From Trichoplax sp. H2 (Eukaryota; Placozoa; Uniplacotomia; Trichoplacea), in NCBI GenBank assembly GCA_003344405.1, contig NOWV01000171.1, positions 106,074 through 170,073 on the forward strand: a stretch of 64,000 nucleotides of DNA, in the 5' to 3' direction. Under the pieces are notes generated by a model. The model had not been told where the DNA came from and searched no databases. It saw only the letters and a list, made by a program, of their open reading frames with translations. The position numbers were made by a program, and so were the translations under genes. Numbering within the stretch: position 1 is the first letter of the stretch; every line of letters starts with the position of its first letter. This document shows, piece after piece, positions 26,201-40,080 of the stretch.

Positions 26201-29200
26201 TGATAAAAAAGTTGAAGATTAATCATCACATAATATCTTGAATTAATTCAAATCAGGTTTTCTATCTCACGTTTCTAACTCCAATTTCCAATATTCAGTG
26301 TTTTTGGGTTCATACTAATTTAGTGTAGTTTACTATACTGTACAATGTACATAGGGTTTACACCAACTAAAATTTTTTATAGTAGCGCAAAGATAGAGAG
26401 AAACTAATTTTAGATTAGTCATAGTATATCACTGCTTACGGTAACAGAGCGATGGAAGAATACTTTTTCAACAGTGGTCATGAAGCTATTACCAAGAGCA
26501 ATATCTTTAGCTGTTTTACCATCCTAATAGCGTAAAAAGATGTATAATTAAAGTTTAAAATTATTTCCTTTACCGGTTAGTTTTCATTAAAAAAATGAGC
26601 ATTAGCAAGTTAAAATTAAAACTAAACGGACTATAATTTCTAGTGTTTGAAATCTATCTTGTAGGTATAATATTAAACGTATACGTACGTGTATACCACA
26701 TATAATATATTTAGTATGATAGCGAAAATGTTGATAATACCAATTAAATATATCACAGATATCAAAGCTTTCAGATTACTTACAATTCATACCAATTTAT
26801 CATTGCTATTCTTAAAAGTACGAAATTTGTGATTATCTCTCCTTAAAATAGACGTTTGAGAATCTTTGTAATATCAAAAGCAGACTTACATTATTTACTT
26901 CATGAATGTTGGCATTATGTTCCAGAAGCATGTGCACACATTTTTCATGTTGATACCGGGAGGCCAAATGTAACGGTGTGTTACCATTCTAATAATTAGT
27001 TGCCAAAAGAAATCAAAATCTAGAATATCAATTCTGCTAGGAATATGAATATGTCACTTCTAATTGTTATGAATTAGTTAAAAAGTTCAGAAAAATAGGA
27101 TTGTAAGAATTGCTCAGAGTAGAAAAGATATTGCGATCCCATAAGTTGACGGCTATTTCTAGCTGGCTTAATTGCATAGATTAAAAATAAAGAATCGAAA
27201 TAGAGTCTTACAATATCTTTGTTATCGATATCAATTTCATCTTGCTTCAAAAGCCATTCTAAAACGTCGACTTTACCAGTTTTTGCAGCAATATGCATAA
27301 GAGTTCGGTTTTCCTGTATAAAATAAAAATAGTAAATTTCAGTGTTTTAAAGGAGACCAAAATCAGAACAGGTTAAAGTAAGTGTTTGAAATTAGATATT
27401 TAGTGCGGAGTACACTATGCAAGGAAGGTATGCATCTAGGGTAGTTGTAAACTAGATAAAATTTAGATTATATCTGTACATCATCTCTAGACAGTTCCTT
27501 ACTTTACAGACGATTAATTTTTCACCAGCAATTATGAATAATTACTACTAAATTTAGCAATATTTATGTAATGTCAAATAGTAATTGATTTCAGCAACGT
27601 TCTTCTCTCCTTAAATGTAGCATGTTAGCTAATGATATCACTCAATACCTCACATTTTATAAGACAAAACTCTACTCCTCTATTATTTGAGTTATTACAT
27701 TTTATTCGTATTATTAAAACAAATCACAATAGACCTTTAAACGTTATAACGAATCAGATAAGGATATTAATATTTTAATGATGGATTTAGGATCATTATC
27801 GACTTCTGCACCGTATAAAATACGCAGTATCATACCTAATAGTTACCGTATTCAAATTGAAGAATAGTATTAGCTGTAATTGAAGATGTAACTCAAAACT
27901 ACTTTAATTTTAGTCAAAAAATTTCAATACATGGTGAGCTACTTGCTTAGCTATTTTAGAGTGAAATTTCAACTGCAATTAAAATTTAAAAAGTATCCTT
28001 TTTAATTAGGCTATTTTAAACATAATACTTACATCGTCACGAGCTGTCAAACTGTTGTTATTATCATATAAAATCTTTAGGAGATGTAAGAAGCCATACG
28101 AAGCCGCATAATGCATAGGTGTCTGCTGATATTTCTGTCAAGATCAAAACGTAAATTAGAATTATTACTGTCCTACTCTGTCTTGATCAATCATAACTAT
28201 TGTGAGCTGTAGCGATGTTTAATCGAATAAACGATATGGAGTAGAACTAACATCTTTAGCGTTAGCATTGACACCAAATTGAAGTAGCAATCGCACAGCA
28301 TGGTGATCGTCATAATCAACTGCTTTATGCAGTGCATTTCGATGAAAGTGCCTCTATTGGCATAAATATAATCCAAATCAACAAGACATTACGTTATGTT
28401 TAAGTTAACTATCAAATTGCCAAATTGAGTTATCCTTCAAGTAGTAAATTATAATCGCATTATTTCTGAAAGAATACGCAATACCATCCAAGATTTCTAA
28501 CCTTATCATGTACGTTGATGTTTATATTATTCTTGTTCATTTCCTTTAATACTACCTCATTTCGGCAATGTGCAATCCTGTAGATCTCGTTAGTGGTGAT
28601 CTGTAAGTTAATTAATGAGCAACAATCAATAGTTGTTCCACTTATTTATCGAATTGCATTATATAATTCTTACCGAATATTTCTTGCCAAATTTCTTATT
28701 TCAATCATTATTTCAAATCAAGAAGTGATATAAAATATGAAGCATTACTTATTCACAGAATTACATACCGGTAATTTATCAAGTGCATCACTAAAAACAC
28801 TGAATAAGCTAATACGAATTTATTAGCTAAGTGATATAATAGAATGAACGATGTCTTGTATAATATTTTAATAAATTATTCAATTTCTGACAAGTACAGT
28901 CATGGTATAGGTACATACAGAAATGTTTTTGGAAGAATTAAGATTCTTTACTGATGTCTTTTCTGGTAATTTTGCAACAGAACTTTCCGTTGAACTTATC
29001 ACCTTGCTGCTGCATGATGATCGATCGTCAGGGCTATTTTCATTATCTTGCTCATATGACGCACTATTAGCACACTAGAGTATAAATGGCAAATGGGTCA
29101 TCCATGACAGTAGAAATCGAAATCATAAGCTAGCAATTCACAACTTAAAGATTAGGTCGTTGATCATAATTACTCGTCCTACCCAAACGATACTATGCAC

Positions 29201-32200
29201 CATTGCTTCAATGGTATCAGTACATTGATTTTCTACTGCTAGATCAGTGGCTGTCTTATTATCCTAATAAATTTTAAGGTCGAATAGAATACTGTTAACT
29301 TTTTCAATCCATTTACTTTCGAGCTATATTTATAGCACTAGCGTACAATGTAATGCCTATTGTAAGATAGCTTGGTAAGTTAATTGCCTGAATAGTTCTA
29401 TATTGTTCAATGCTAGCATTATAATTAGTAATTTCTATCAGTAAAGAAGACATTTATTAGCGTAGTAAAATGAATATGAAAATATTTAGTATTTAAATTA
29501 ATATGCTTTAAGTTAAGGAATGCAGAAATGAAAAGCTCTTTCAAATACTAGCTGCATCATAATTCAATTTGGCATTTTATAGTCATAAATAAGATTAGAA
29601 CGATCAAATGAGCAATTACTGGGTATCATTAATTAAGAGGATTTATTCTAATTTTCTTTCAGTATCATAGTAGATAATTTATACCAATACGTATTAGAGA
29701 TATTACTAAAAGAGATACTTTCATTATATTCTAAAAAACTTGAATATTAGTAAGGAATCATACCGGTATTTCTTTACTTACAGAATTCCTTATATTAACG
29801 CCTCCGCCATTGCGTAGTAAGATTTTAACGCAAGCTGTTTTACCATTGCTAGCAGCTAAATGAAGTGCTGTACAGCCATCCTATTTTAAATTCATAAAAA
29901 TATCTAATGCTAGTCGTAAAATGTATTTGGTTTCTTTAATGTTAGCAACGCAATTTGATCACTCGAAAAAAATCAGTGTGATTGGTTATTGAAATCTTGG
30001 TTTAAGAACTACTGTTATAATTACTTTAAAATATAAATTTTGGATCGATTCATGATATTTCTTGTAATGTGTTATTTCTTATCATGAGAAAAACCCTCGA
30101 TCCTTATATGAGTACCGTACATGCAGTACTTACCGAATTTTGATAATTTACTTCCACATTTTGTTCGATTAACCATTTTAATGTTGTTGGTTTACCATTC
30201 TTGGCCGCGAAATGTAAGGGCACTGATTTCGTCTAGCATTACGAGTAGAGAAAGAATAAGATAGCGTTGAGTTAGAAAGGATCGAGATTTATAGTATATT
30301 CATAATACTCAATTTCAGATCTATAGTACGTTACTTAATAAAATTGAGCGAGTGCAAAATTGAACTCGCCTGTGACTATAAAAACGTATATTAGTGACTG
30401 CTACTTCTTCATATTCACTTTTAAATTATTCATTAATTACATTGTGACCCTCAAATATGTTCAATAAAACACCTGTTACGTTTATGTCATTGGTAATTAA
30501 GCAAGCATTTTAAGTTCATACAGATACAAGTTTTATCTAATAAAATTACGAGCAGTAATAGATTGAAAAACATGTACTGCTATTGAACTATCAAGATCTG
30601 GATTAGTAAGTTCCTTTAGAACAGGTTTCTGAGACATAAATAGTTTGATTTATAAGATTTTACTTACATTATCCATGGCCATTAGGTTCCCTTTATTAGC
30701 GAATAATACTTTTAAAATTTCTATACAACCAAATCCTGCTGCATGATGTACGGGTGTAGCCTCCCATTTCTATTAAATGAAAGAAAATATATTCCATGCC
30801 TAAAACTTTCGTAAGCTACTGAAACTTTTCATTCTTGAAAATATCATTCTTTCATGCTAATGCCCTTTATAAATCATTAAAATTAGCCAAGCAAGCCCTT
30901 CTTACATCGGTGGCATTTGGATTCGCTCCATAATTTAGTAAAGTCATGACAACTCCCAGATCTTTATATTCCACCGCTTTATGCAAGGCTGTTCGATCAA
31001 ATTGTGTCTATAACGATCATATAGCCATGATCAAGTAGGTAACATATACAGTAACCAGTCAACAAGCAAATTAATTTCATAACCTACTTCGCAGTTATCT
31101 ATATATGTTCAGCAAGTGTAAGCTACAAGTGTCCTTTCCGTTTTGAAATAAATTTTTTAACAGTCATCTACCTTATCTTCCATATCGATATCTTTCGCAT
31201 GACCAGCTAAAAATTTTTCTTCTCTCAATTTTGCTGCTTTATAAATAATATCGGTAGATACCTATACATATTCAGAGCATGGTATTAGTGTGTTACATTA
31301 GCTGATAGAAGGGCGATAATCGATAATTAAGAAGATAAGAATCCTACAGTTTGTTTATTTCGAATGCCTGTAAGGGATAATGTACTTGCTCGTCTGGGCT
31401 AAAAATTAAATCATAACTTAAGATAAGTAGCTATTAGTTTACTCATACGATATCTTCCATCAAGTTGGAATGTATTAAGCAGAGTCCATGGCATAAAGTA
31501 ATTATTTCCAGATAATTTAACCTAATTAAATCTTTTTACTACGCCAATCTGACAAACCTTAAATCATTAGGAAGCTAGAAGCGTAGCAATGCAAAATTTA
31601 TTGCTTCGGTACATTTTTTAGAAAACGCTAAGCATTGATTCTATTCATGCTAAGTGAAACTGATTGACTGACATACGTAACAATATGATTTTACAGTAAA
31701 TTTTCTTGTTTTAACAGCATATACGTAAGACAACCGTAACTTGCTATTAGAACTTTGCTACCTTGTTATTAGCTGTTGTGGCAACATTGATACCCTTGAA
31801 TAGATTGACAACATTATCGTGACCTTTCATGTTGGCAAGATCTTCAGCCGTTTTGTTATCCTAATAGCAGAATTATAGATCATATTAATTGTTACCATCG
31901 CTTATTTGTGAAAAAGCTTTTGATCGTTTTATTAGTTTTAGGATAGAGATAGCTCTTGTTAATCTTTAAACTACTAAAAGAAATTATTAAGCTTTCCTTC
32001 ATTCATTGTAAAAGCATATCAGGACAGCATGATGGGCTTTTACAACTAATGAAGCATTATCTTTACTAGATTTCTACACTAAAAGATGAGATAGACGAGT
32101 TGTGATGTCTTAAATGAAATGTTACGATTCATAAATTTCTGAATTGGTAATCATAATGAATGATTTCGAAAAAGTAGTCCATTTTATAGAATTTTGTGAA

Positions 32201-34105
32201 AAATCTATAAGTCATATTTACGCCTTTGTACCGTCCTTGAATCGAATTATATTAGAATTTAGCACGTCTAACAAATACCTTATTGAATACATCTGATGAT
32301 GCTTTACTCTCCAGTAGCATCCTGACGCAAGTAAAGTTTCCATAAAGTGCTGCTAGATGTAGAGGTGTATTTCCATCCTAATATGTGTACAATTACTAGA
32401 TCTGGTTATACAGGTATCCGTTATAAGGAACATTATATTTCAGAGTACAAATAGTAACAACTGACATAAATTGTAAAATATTTAAATTTGAGTTGAAAAT
32501 GATGTTCTTCGGAAATAGATAAACAGCAACTAAATTGATTAATATGGAAGGTTGCGATTAACTTACTTCTCTCTTGCAATTTAAATTAAGACGGCGTTGA
32601 ATTAGCCAGAGCAAAATGTCAGAACGATCGTATTTTGCAGCAAAATGCAAAGGAGTTCCAGCTTGCTATCAGATTTGGAATTAACAGGTTACAAATATAT
32701 TTCGAGCAATTGCGTAATAAGCGTCGAAGTTTTGATAATCTATTATCAATTGTAATTACTTTATCTGTCGCTTCTAATTCTCCTTTTCTAGTATGTAAAA
32801 CTTGTAAAATTTCTAAGTAACCTTCTTTAACAGCATAATGGCAAGGTGTTAAACCCCATTTCTATGTCAGAAATATTGTACAGCGAAAACAATGTATTAG
32901 TAAGTGCTTAAAATTTAAAAGGTAGATTATTTCGTCAGATTTTAACTATCTTAAAACGTAAAAGAGTATATTGACATATATATATATACTTTCTCATTTA
33001 TGCATACATCCTTAACTACGAATATAATGCTGTTCTGATTATCGCTAAGGCAAACACTTTTGGAAAAATTAATTGATTATTCGTAAGTATATTTCAGCTA
33101 TCAACTCCAGTATATCATATTGCATGCAAAGATATTGAGCACAGTTGCCAAAGAGTCCGCTGGATCTATGATCATTTGAAATTTCATTTTAAATAAATTT
33201 TTATCAGCTATTCATACAGTTATCCTGAAGTAATTTAACTGAATTTTTATGAAGCAAGAAATGGAGTATACTGTAAATGTAAATCTTTCAGCTAGTTTAT
33301 AACCATTGCTGTAAGATTCAGAAAATCGTTATCGAAATGGGGTATTGATTGAAATGCATTTATTAGTTAGTACTGTATTTATGGCTAAAAATAATCTATG
33401 GCATCATCATGGCGTAAAATATCTTTTAAAATAAGAAATGTAGCATACTGTAAATGTAAATCTTTCAGCTAGTCTATAACCATTACTGTAAGATTAATGA
33501 AATCGTTATCGAAATGAGTCTTGATTAAAATGAATCTATTTGTTAGTACTAATTATGGCCAAAAATAATCTATGGTATCATCATAGCGCTAAATATCTTT
33601 CAAGTTAAATTTGCCTATTAATTAATGCCATTTCTACTAGTAAAGTCGTCACTTACATCGCCAATATTTGGATCAGACCCATTTAATAGTAACAGTACTG
33701 CAGCCTCAAGATCTCCTTCTTGGACTGCCTTATGTAAGGCGGTAGATGATAAATTATCCTGGAATTTATAATGCATACCAAGACATATAAAATTACACTT
33801 TGTTAGATTATCTGATGTGTCTGTTTCAGGCAAGCATAATGGCTTACAGACTTACATCGGTTAAATTGATATCGGTATGAATGATTAAATTTTCTAACGT
33901 TTCCTCATTGTAGCTTTTGGCAGCATTTAAAATATCTTGCATCGTATACTGCAGATGAGTAGATAAAGATTATTAAAAATAAAATTGGACTAATTAGTGA
34001 TTGCACTTAAATACATTATCCGAAGTATTCGATAATTATTTGACTGATAGAAATCAAACTCACAGCGGAAGAGGAACCATTCTTTGCATCCGCTTTTTCT
34101 TCCAT
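23222..34105 (-). CDS. Ankyrin-repeat (3 x 6) - ZU5 - UPA-like - death domain protein
   Basis: Twenty-five coding exons give 1080 aa, in transcript order: 34105-34064, 33948-33856, 33758-33657, 32861-32760, 32665-32567, 32377-32279, 31860-31762, 31398-31348, 31261-31172, 31007-30906, 30769-30668, 30232-30134, 29880-29782, 29263-29183, 29074-28952, 28600-28502, 28353-28252, 28134-28033, 27313-27212, 26988-26890, 26523-26440, 26134-26092, 25350-24428, 23882-23837, 23481-23222. Each ankyrin repeat is one phase-0 exon. Residues 15-212, 230-420 and 462-657 are three six-repeat blocks, separated by linkers (213-229, 421-461, 658-671). A ZU5 domain starts near 685 (GGYVTLP...IPADC), a UPA-like region follows (about 775-950), and a death domain (997-1080) ends the protein. 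No signal peptide or membrane segment is seen, so it is probably cytosolic. The order resembles ankyrins, with one ZU5 instead of two; UNC5 and PIDD share only the ZU5-UPA-DD tail. By family knowledge it should be an adaptor or scaffold that recruits death-domain partners; the partner is unknown. The start is the ATG at 34105; an acceptor AG just upstream (34118-34119) suggests a 5' UTR intron. The two short exons 26134-26092 and 23882-23837 were placed because they alone restore phase. Confidence 0.9.
33250..33605. repeat. Two-copy direct repeat, period about 177 bp
   Basis: Two adjacent, clearly similar copies start near 33250 and 33430 (shared core beginning CTGTAAATGTAAATC at 33271 and 33448). 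They end at matching stretches around TAATCTATGG...ATCATCAT. Both lie in the intron between the third and fourth coding exons of the ankyrin/death-domain gene. There is no coding content. Confidence 0.8.
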
Positions 34106-37100
34106 GTCGTCTTGAAACTACGAGAGCAAGGTTAACTCCAAATAACATCTAGTAATCATTAATTCTGACGAGAAGGTAGAAAACTTAAAATTAATGCGAA
34201 AGCACTCTAACTCTTTCTTAATCGCACAGGTATTAGCGAAGAAGAAATTGGACTACATCTTTTGTCCAATAGATCAAATACATTTCAGAGCAAAACTTGC
34301 TGCAAATTTTAAATAAGTATATTCTACTGTGTATATACACGTATATGGTCATTTAAATAAAAGACTGTGTAGCTTTTAAATCATTTATATATACTGCAAA
34401 TCTTGTACAGTCGCCAAAATATATTAAATTCAAAGGTTTTATATCATGATAAGTATCCATTCTGATCGTATTTTGTGACAGCACTACGTTCGTCGAACGG
34501 GTATACTTGCACGTTATTAATTCTATATTTGCCGAATTCATACAAAAGTTTTACGAACTAGCTCTGATGATGGCAGTTACAGTGTTTGCTCGAGAATTTT
34601 CTACGATTTTAAAATCTAGCCGGTAGATTACTTACTAAGCTGATGATAATTAATTTATGACATCTGTTATTGTAAAAGGCTATTGCATCAATTTGGCTTG
34701 TAATTTATCTTGACGATGCATTAATTGTCGAATGCAATAAATAAGCATTTATATAGATATTTGGACAATAAAAATTTATCATGAAATCAAATATTCGATT
34801 CGCATGTTAAACTACTTATTGAATTGAATCTGCAAATTAAAGTTCTCAATATGATAAGACTACAGTAAAATTTGCTAATAAGGAAACTGAAATTGCATTT
34901 ATGTAACCACGCTTTAAATTATTACCTTCTATGCTAATGATGCTACCATTGCAATTCTGTGAGAAAATTTTACCTTCGGTGAATGATATCTTCACCCAGA
35001 ATATGACATCAAGTTCTGTAACTCTAAGGTTAAAAATTTCTATTTTTCGTAAGAGATACTTATGTAAAGATATCCTTTCTTTTAAGTGAAAGTGGTGATA
35101 AGAATTTTTGACATCAAGGCTAAAATGATGTATTAATAATATATATACCGGTGATTGATGAGTTACTCAGTAAAATTTGATTGAGATGAAGAGATACAGC
35201 ACCGTATTGTTTTTTCAATCTAAAATATGCATTAACATAAAATAGGCGATGCAAGTCATATTTTTAAGTGAATCTGATTTATTAAGTACCGCGTTGGTGT
35301 CTGTATAGACAAACCTATATGAAGACCATATGGTGAAGAAATTGAGTGAATGCCTTCATCAGTAACCATATTAATAAACAAAGTAGAAGAATTAATTACA
35401 AACTCTATAGCATAATGTCTATTACTCATGGACTCTGTTAGGCCACACCTTGCAGCCTAAATGCGTCATAAACGATGTCATCTTAGTTTCCAATCCCCGA
35501 TGTAAATCGGATGAGCAATTAAGCATTGAATTATTACGCCATCTTTCGTAAGTTACCTTGATAATAGCTATGCTTTTACGAATCGTGAATTGCTATAACA
35601 TACAGACTTTTACTGGTGGCTTTATTTTGAGGAAATAGTAATATACAGCTTTTATACTACATTGCTACGAATAACTACTAATTGAGCTGTAAGTAGATAT
35701 CTTTATGATCTAGTCTAATCCAGACCTTGGTCTGCAGATTAAAATTTAAAATCGGATCTAGACCACTGTATATATCTAGTAAATTTTAGCCATATTCTAG
35801 GTAATTTTTACATTCCCCTGAAAATTTTTCTAACATCGAATATCCTAAAATTTCGTTCGTGATTAGGGTTTCATTTTCTATTAATACCACAATAGCTACG
35901 GTATAGGCCATTAAATGAAACAAATGAAATGGTGTATATTGTATAATAGTTCACTATGGTACAATTACGATTACGCTATTTACCTTAGCTCCATGGCATG
36001 CTTTCTGTGGACATTGGTTGTTGTATTATTAGTCGCTATAATCCCTAGATACACTGCATTAGGAAAATAACTGTTTTACTAAGAGTATAAGACTGACATG
36101 ATTATATTACGTAATGCTGTATTCGATATCCATTATGTTTCTAGATCTTATATGCGTTCAACTTCAGAAGCTACAATACATTCAATATAGAAAGATCTAT
36201 TTCAAGGCTCATGAATGCTTTAAATCGAATCATAAATTTTGGTAGAAAGCTTTAATCACTACCCTGTACACGAGTAGTATACAAACACTATGGAAAGGTT
36301 AGCTGGTGCGCTCATTTCTATGTCATTGCAATATCAGTTGTAGGCGTATGAACTTTTTCGTCGAAGTGTTTAAGTGTTATAAGAATGACATCGTGTTTGT
36401 TAGCTTGTACTATAAATTAAAGTATCTTGCCTAAAAAGGTATGTTTAACACCGTGAAAGACTTTAGCACCCGAGCATTTTTTTTTTCAAGGAAATATGTT
36501 GTACACTTCGTTTGTTAGGTGCGTATTATAATAGTTCCTATTCTGTTATTGTATAATGGGAGAGATTTTATGTCACTACATCGAATTAGTAGATACGTAT
36601 TATTGATTAAAATTAATACCTGTAGTAATAATTTTACGTGCAATTGCTTAGTCTGTTAATAAAAGTAGGTTTTGATCGCAATTACAGTATGCAAAAATGA
36701 CCAAATGTGTTCTGTCATGTATAAAAGCAAGTCATTGAGACTTAATTATGTCATCTTGTCTTTCAAAAACTAAGTGTTCTTCTTGCTCATCACGTTTGCT
36801 TAATTTCAATAAACAATACAGCATATTCTTAAATCTAGCTAAAATGCTGAAAACCTTAGGATTCCTTAATTAATGAGTATTATTCAGTAAGTAGCTTTTC
36901 CTGATGGCACTAGCGACATCCGATTAAGTATTACCGGTATTTTGAAATATTTGAACTAAGTATTATTGCTTCTGTATACCTCAGTGCTGTAGTCGAGAAT
37001 CGGCCAAGATTTACTATATTGTAAATGGGAAAACGCAGTTGCGATGGTAGTTATTACAACTTGCATTTGCAATCTCTTGATTAATACAAACATGTGATCA

Positions 37101-39373
37101 TTGTTATTTGAAAATGTGAGCTAATATCTTTTCCTAGTTGCCTATAATCGTCAAAATTGACTACTTCTTGCAGCAAATAGTAGAGTAGTGATACGGTACT
37201 TAAAAAAAATGTTACAGGAGCATCACTATCTTAGAGTTGTAAAATATTTCTTGCTCGGGATTTTACTTAATGCAAAATGGTTTTGACATTTAAAGTACTA
37301 TTCACGCTATATTCAGGTCATGCTGGTAGTTGCTTTTAATATTAGTAATTTCGCTATTACCAATGTCGCCTTATAATCCACTTAAAATTGAATGCAATAA
37401 TTCTTAAAATATTCAAGTGCAAACTTAATAGAATAACGCTATTATCCGCTTTTAGTAATCAATATTTATTTCAAACGTATTTTATTCTTTCCATTAGTAA
37501 CGACGCAGTTGACCTATCTATGAAGCAATCTGAAATTCATAAAGTAAAAGAATTACTGGTTTAAAGGTCTTTGACAGGAGTGTTTAAGGGCTATCTGCAA
37601 CAGATTGAGCAACGATAAATTGGTTTTGATTCTGCTGATAGGATAATTATAAAGTGTGATATGATGGTCTTACGTTCGGGTTTTATCTTATTAATATAGC
37701 TACTTTCAGATCGAATTATTAGCTGTACTGTAAAATTAATCTACATTTTCTCAAATTAACTTCAGCAGCTGCTATTTATTAAATAAAAATACCAGGAAAT
37801 TGCTAAATTTGAATTTATAAATATTTTAACATGTAACAAATTAAACGAATTGAAACATTGTTCTATTTGAATTTTTTTCGGCACGATGTTAATTTTTAAA
37901 CAGCTTTAATAAATATGATTCGTTAATCAATTGAGGCATTGTATAAAAATCTCTCAGGGATCACTGTTTCGTACCAGGTACCATATTGGTACGGTATCGG
38001 GATTTGATCAAAAAGGTAAATAACTCGGATTAAAATTAATATAATAGCCAATATCTAGTCCTTCCAAGATTATTGCAATTGCATTGGTCTATTTATCTTA
38101 ACTTACATAACATATTTAAAGTTTCCATTCTTTAATAACTTTCTATTTGATTATAATATACTTCTCAATCTCGCACTTATCTAGTCTTTCCGAATGTGAC
38201 TTTATAATTACATCGTCTCAACTCCCATAGTATGTATGATAAAGTGTCTTCTCAAAAATACAACAAGAAATACAGTTTCTTGTAAACTTTACTTTATTAC
38301 ATAAGATTAGGTTCATTTGGCAACTATCAAGGACTATTTAACTGCAATCAGACTATCTCCACTATCTTGGATCGTAATCAAAGCTATATTTGGGGCAGCA
38401 GTATTATGTTAAAAAGCCTTTCATTTTTTTTACAGGCTTAAATTGTATTACCCTATGATGCTAATGTGTACAATTTTATAAGATTTTCTAAATATACTAG
38501 GAAATTGACTGGATAGAACTTTATTTAATTATTATGAATAGTACTATCTGTTATTAGCTTGATAGGATTGGATTGATGTATTCGATATTACCATCATCAC
38601 TATATTTTCTATTCGAAACTATTTAGTCTGGCAGGTGTATTTTGCAATACTATAGTAATTATTGTTGATTACTCTGTGACGGCTCCAGCAATTTCGTTTG
38701 AAATTGAAAATTTAATTGTAGAATGGGTGTAGACGAGCTTATGTCAATAAATAAGAACAAAAAATTTCCTAAGCATTGATTGTATATAGCACAGATATTT
38801 GCATGTCATCCGGATTATGGTTGTCAGCAGTTGAATAAACTTTTATCCAATCAGTCATTTAAAATTCTGAAAATCTAAGCTTGATCTGAATTACAGCTTT
38901 TGATAAATAAAATGAGTTATTAGGTATTGCTGTCTGTTATGATTATGTTGAACTTTTCACCTGTTATTACAATGTCAACGAGAGCAAGATAGTAAACAAT
39001 GTACTGTATATCTATTGCAGTAAATTTCGTATATTATTAAGAAGAAAGTCAATTTTTTTGCCAACCAGCTCAAACCAACTATTCTAAAATACTAAAAATA
39101 ATAATAATTAATTAATTAATCAATGTTAATTATTCTTGCGCTTTACATCAAGTCTCAGATACACATGTAGCTACAATAATGTAATTTAAATACTGTACGA
39201 AAATAGCTTTGCTATTTACTGAGGTGAATGAAATAGAATCGAATTGATGGCATTGGATAAAAAAATATTTATCTACTACAAATAATAAAAATATATTGAA
39301 TCTATGAATATAATTATTTAAAGAGATAGTCATTAGCTACCAACGATAAAGGTCGCACCAAGGTATGCCTCAT

Positions 39374-39613
39374 TTACTGTTGTTTCATCAGAAGGTAATA
39401 AATTATTAAAGCGAATCGATTTTGACTGTTACTATCTTTGCTATGGAGAATTTCTTTACGTTCTAGTTGCAATGATATCCTTCTAGCTATCATCTCGACC
39501 TCCAATTTTGCACCACAATAGTTGCTGATCAATCTATAATGATAGTTACGAAATGATTCAATATTCGTACTGATCCGGAAAAGCGCTGTGATTTGTATTC
39601 TAGCACTAGTCAT
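39374..39613 (-). CDS. Hypothetical small protein, 79 aa (doubtful)
   Basis: An uninterrupted minus-strand frame from an ATG at 39613 to TAA at 39374-39376. The predicted protein is basic, mostly helical in composition, has one Cys, and shows no signal peptide, membrane segment or motif I recognise. It is one of the few stretches in this 7-kb gap with protein-like composition, but it has no recognised neighbours, promoter or paralogue in the window. It could be a chance open frame or one exon of an unseen gene. Confidence 0.18.
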   Translation of the reverse strand: MTSARIQITALFRISTNIESFRNYHYRLISNYCGAKLEVEMIARRISLQLERKEILHSKDSNSQNRFALIIYYLLMKQQ

Positions 39614-40080
39614 TTTGCTATCCAATGTATTGGCGTTATGAAAGCGATGATGATGGCGTCGTCGTATCGAATAGTCGCCGTAAGCTATTATTGCATTGAT
39701 TCAATATAATATACTGTACTGCATACTGTATATCGATGAGAACAAACAAACAAATCAATCATTCACATTTACAGGTACACGAGCGAGCAAGAAACACTAA
39801 TAAAATCTCTTTTTCCCTCGAACAAGCCCTAGCAGTGACTACCTCTGGGACATTTTATTCTATGGATTGCATTGGCTTCAATGTCGTTTCCTACGAATAC
39901 ATAATCAATATCGATCGGTTAACCGCTCAACGCTGGTTGCTTGCACAGCTGGCATCATTTTAACGCCTATGCCCAAACTGCCGTCTAACTATAACACTGG
40001 TACAGAAGATAGTTTTACTATCTATAATGAGTGCACTAATGGGCTACAACAGTTTTTGCAAGTCGATTATAACAAAGAGA

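Noticed and set aside
34353-34541. Minus-strand frame upstream of the ankyrin gene as an extra N-terminal exon
   Set aside because: No matching splice sites join it in frame to the ATG exon at 34105, and no domain is recognised.
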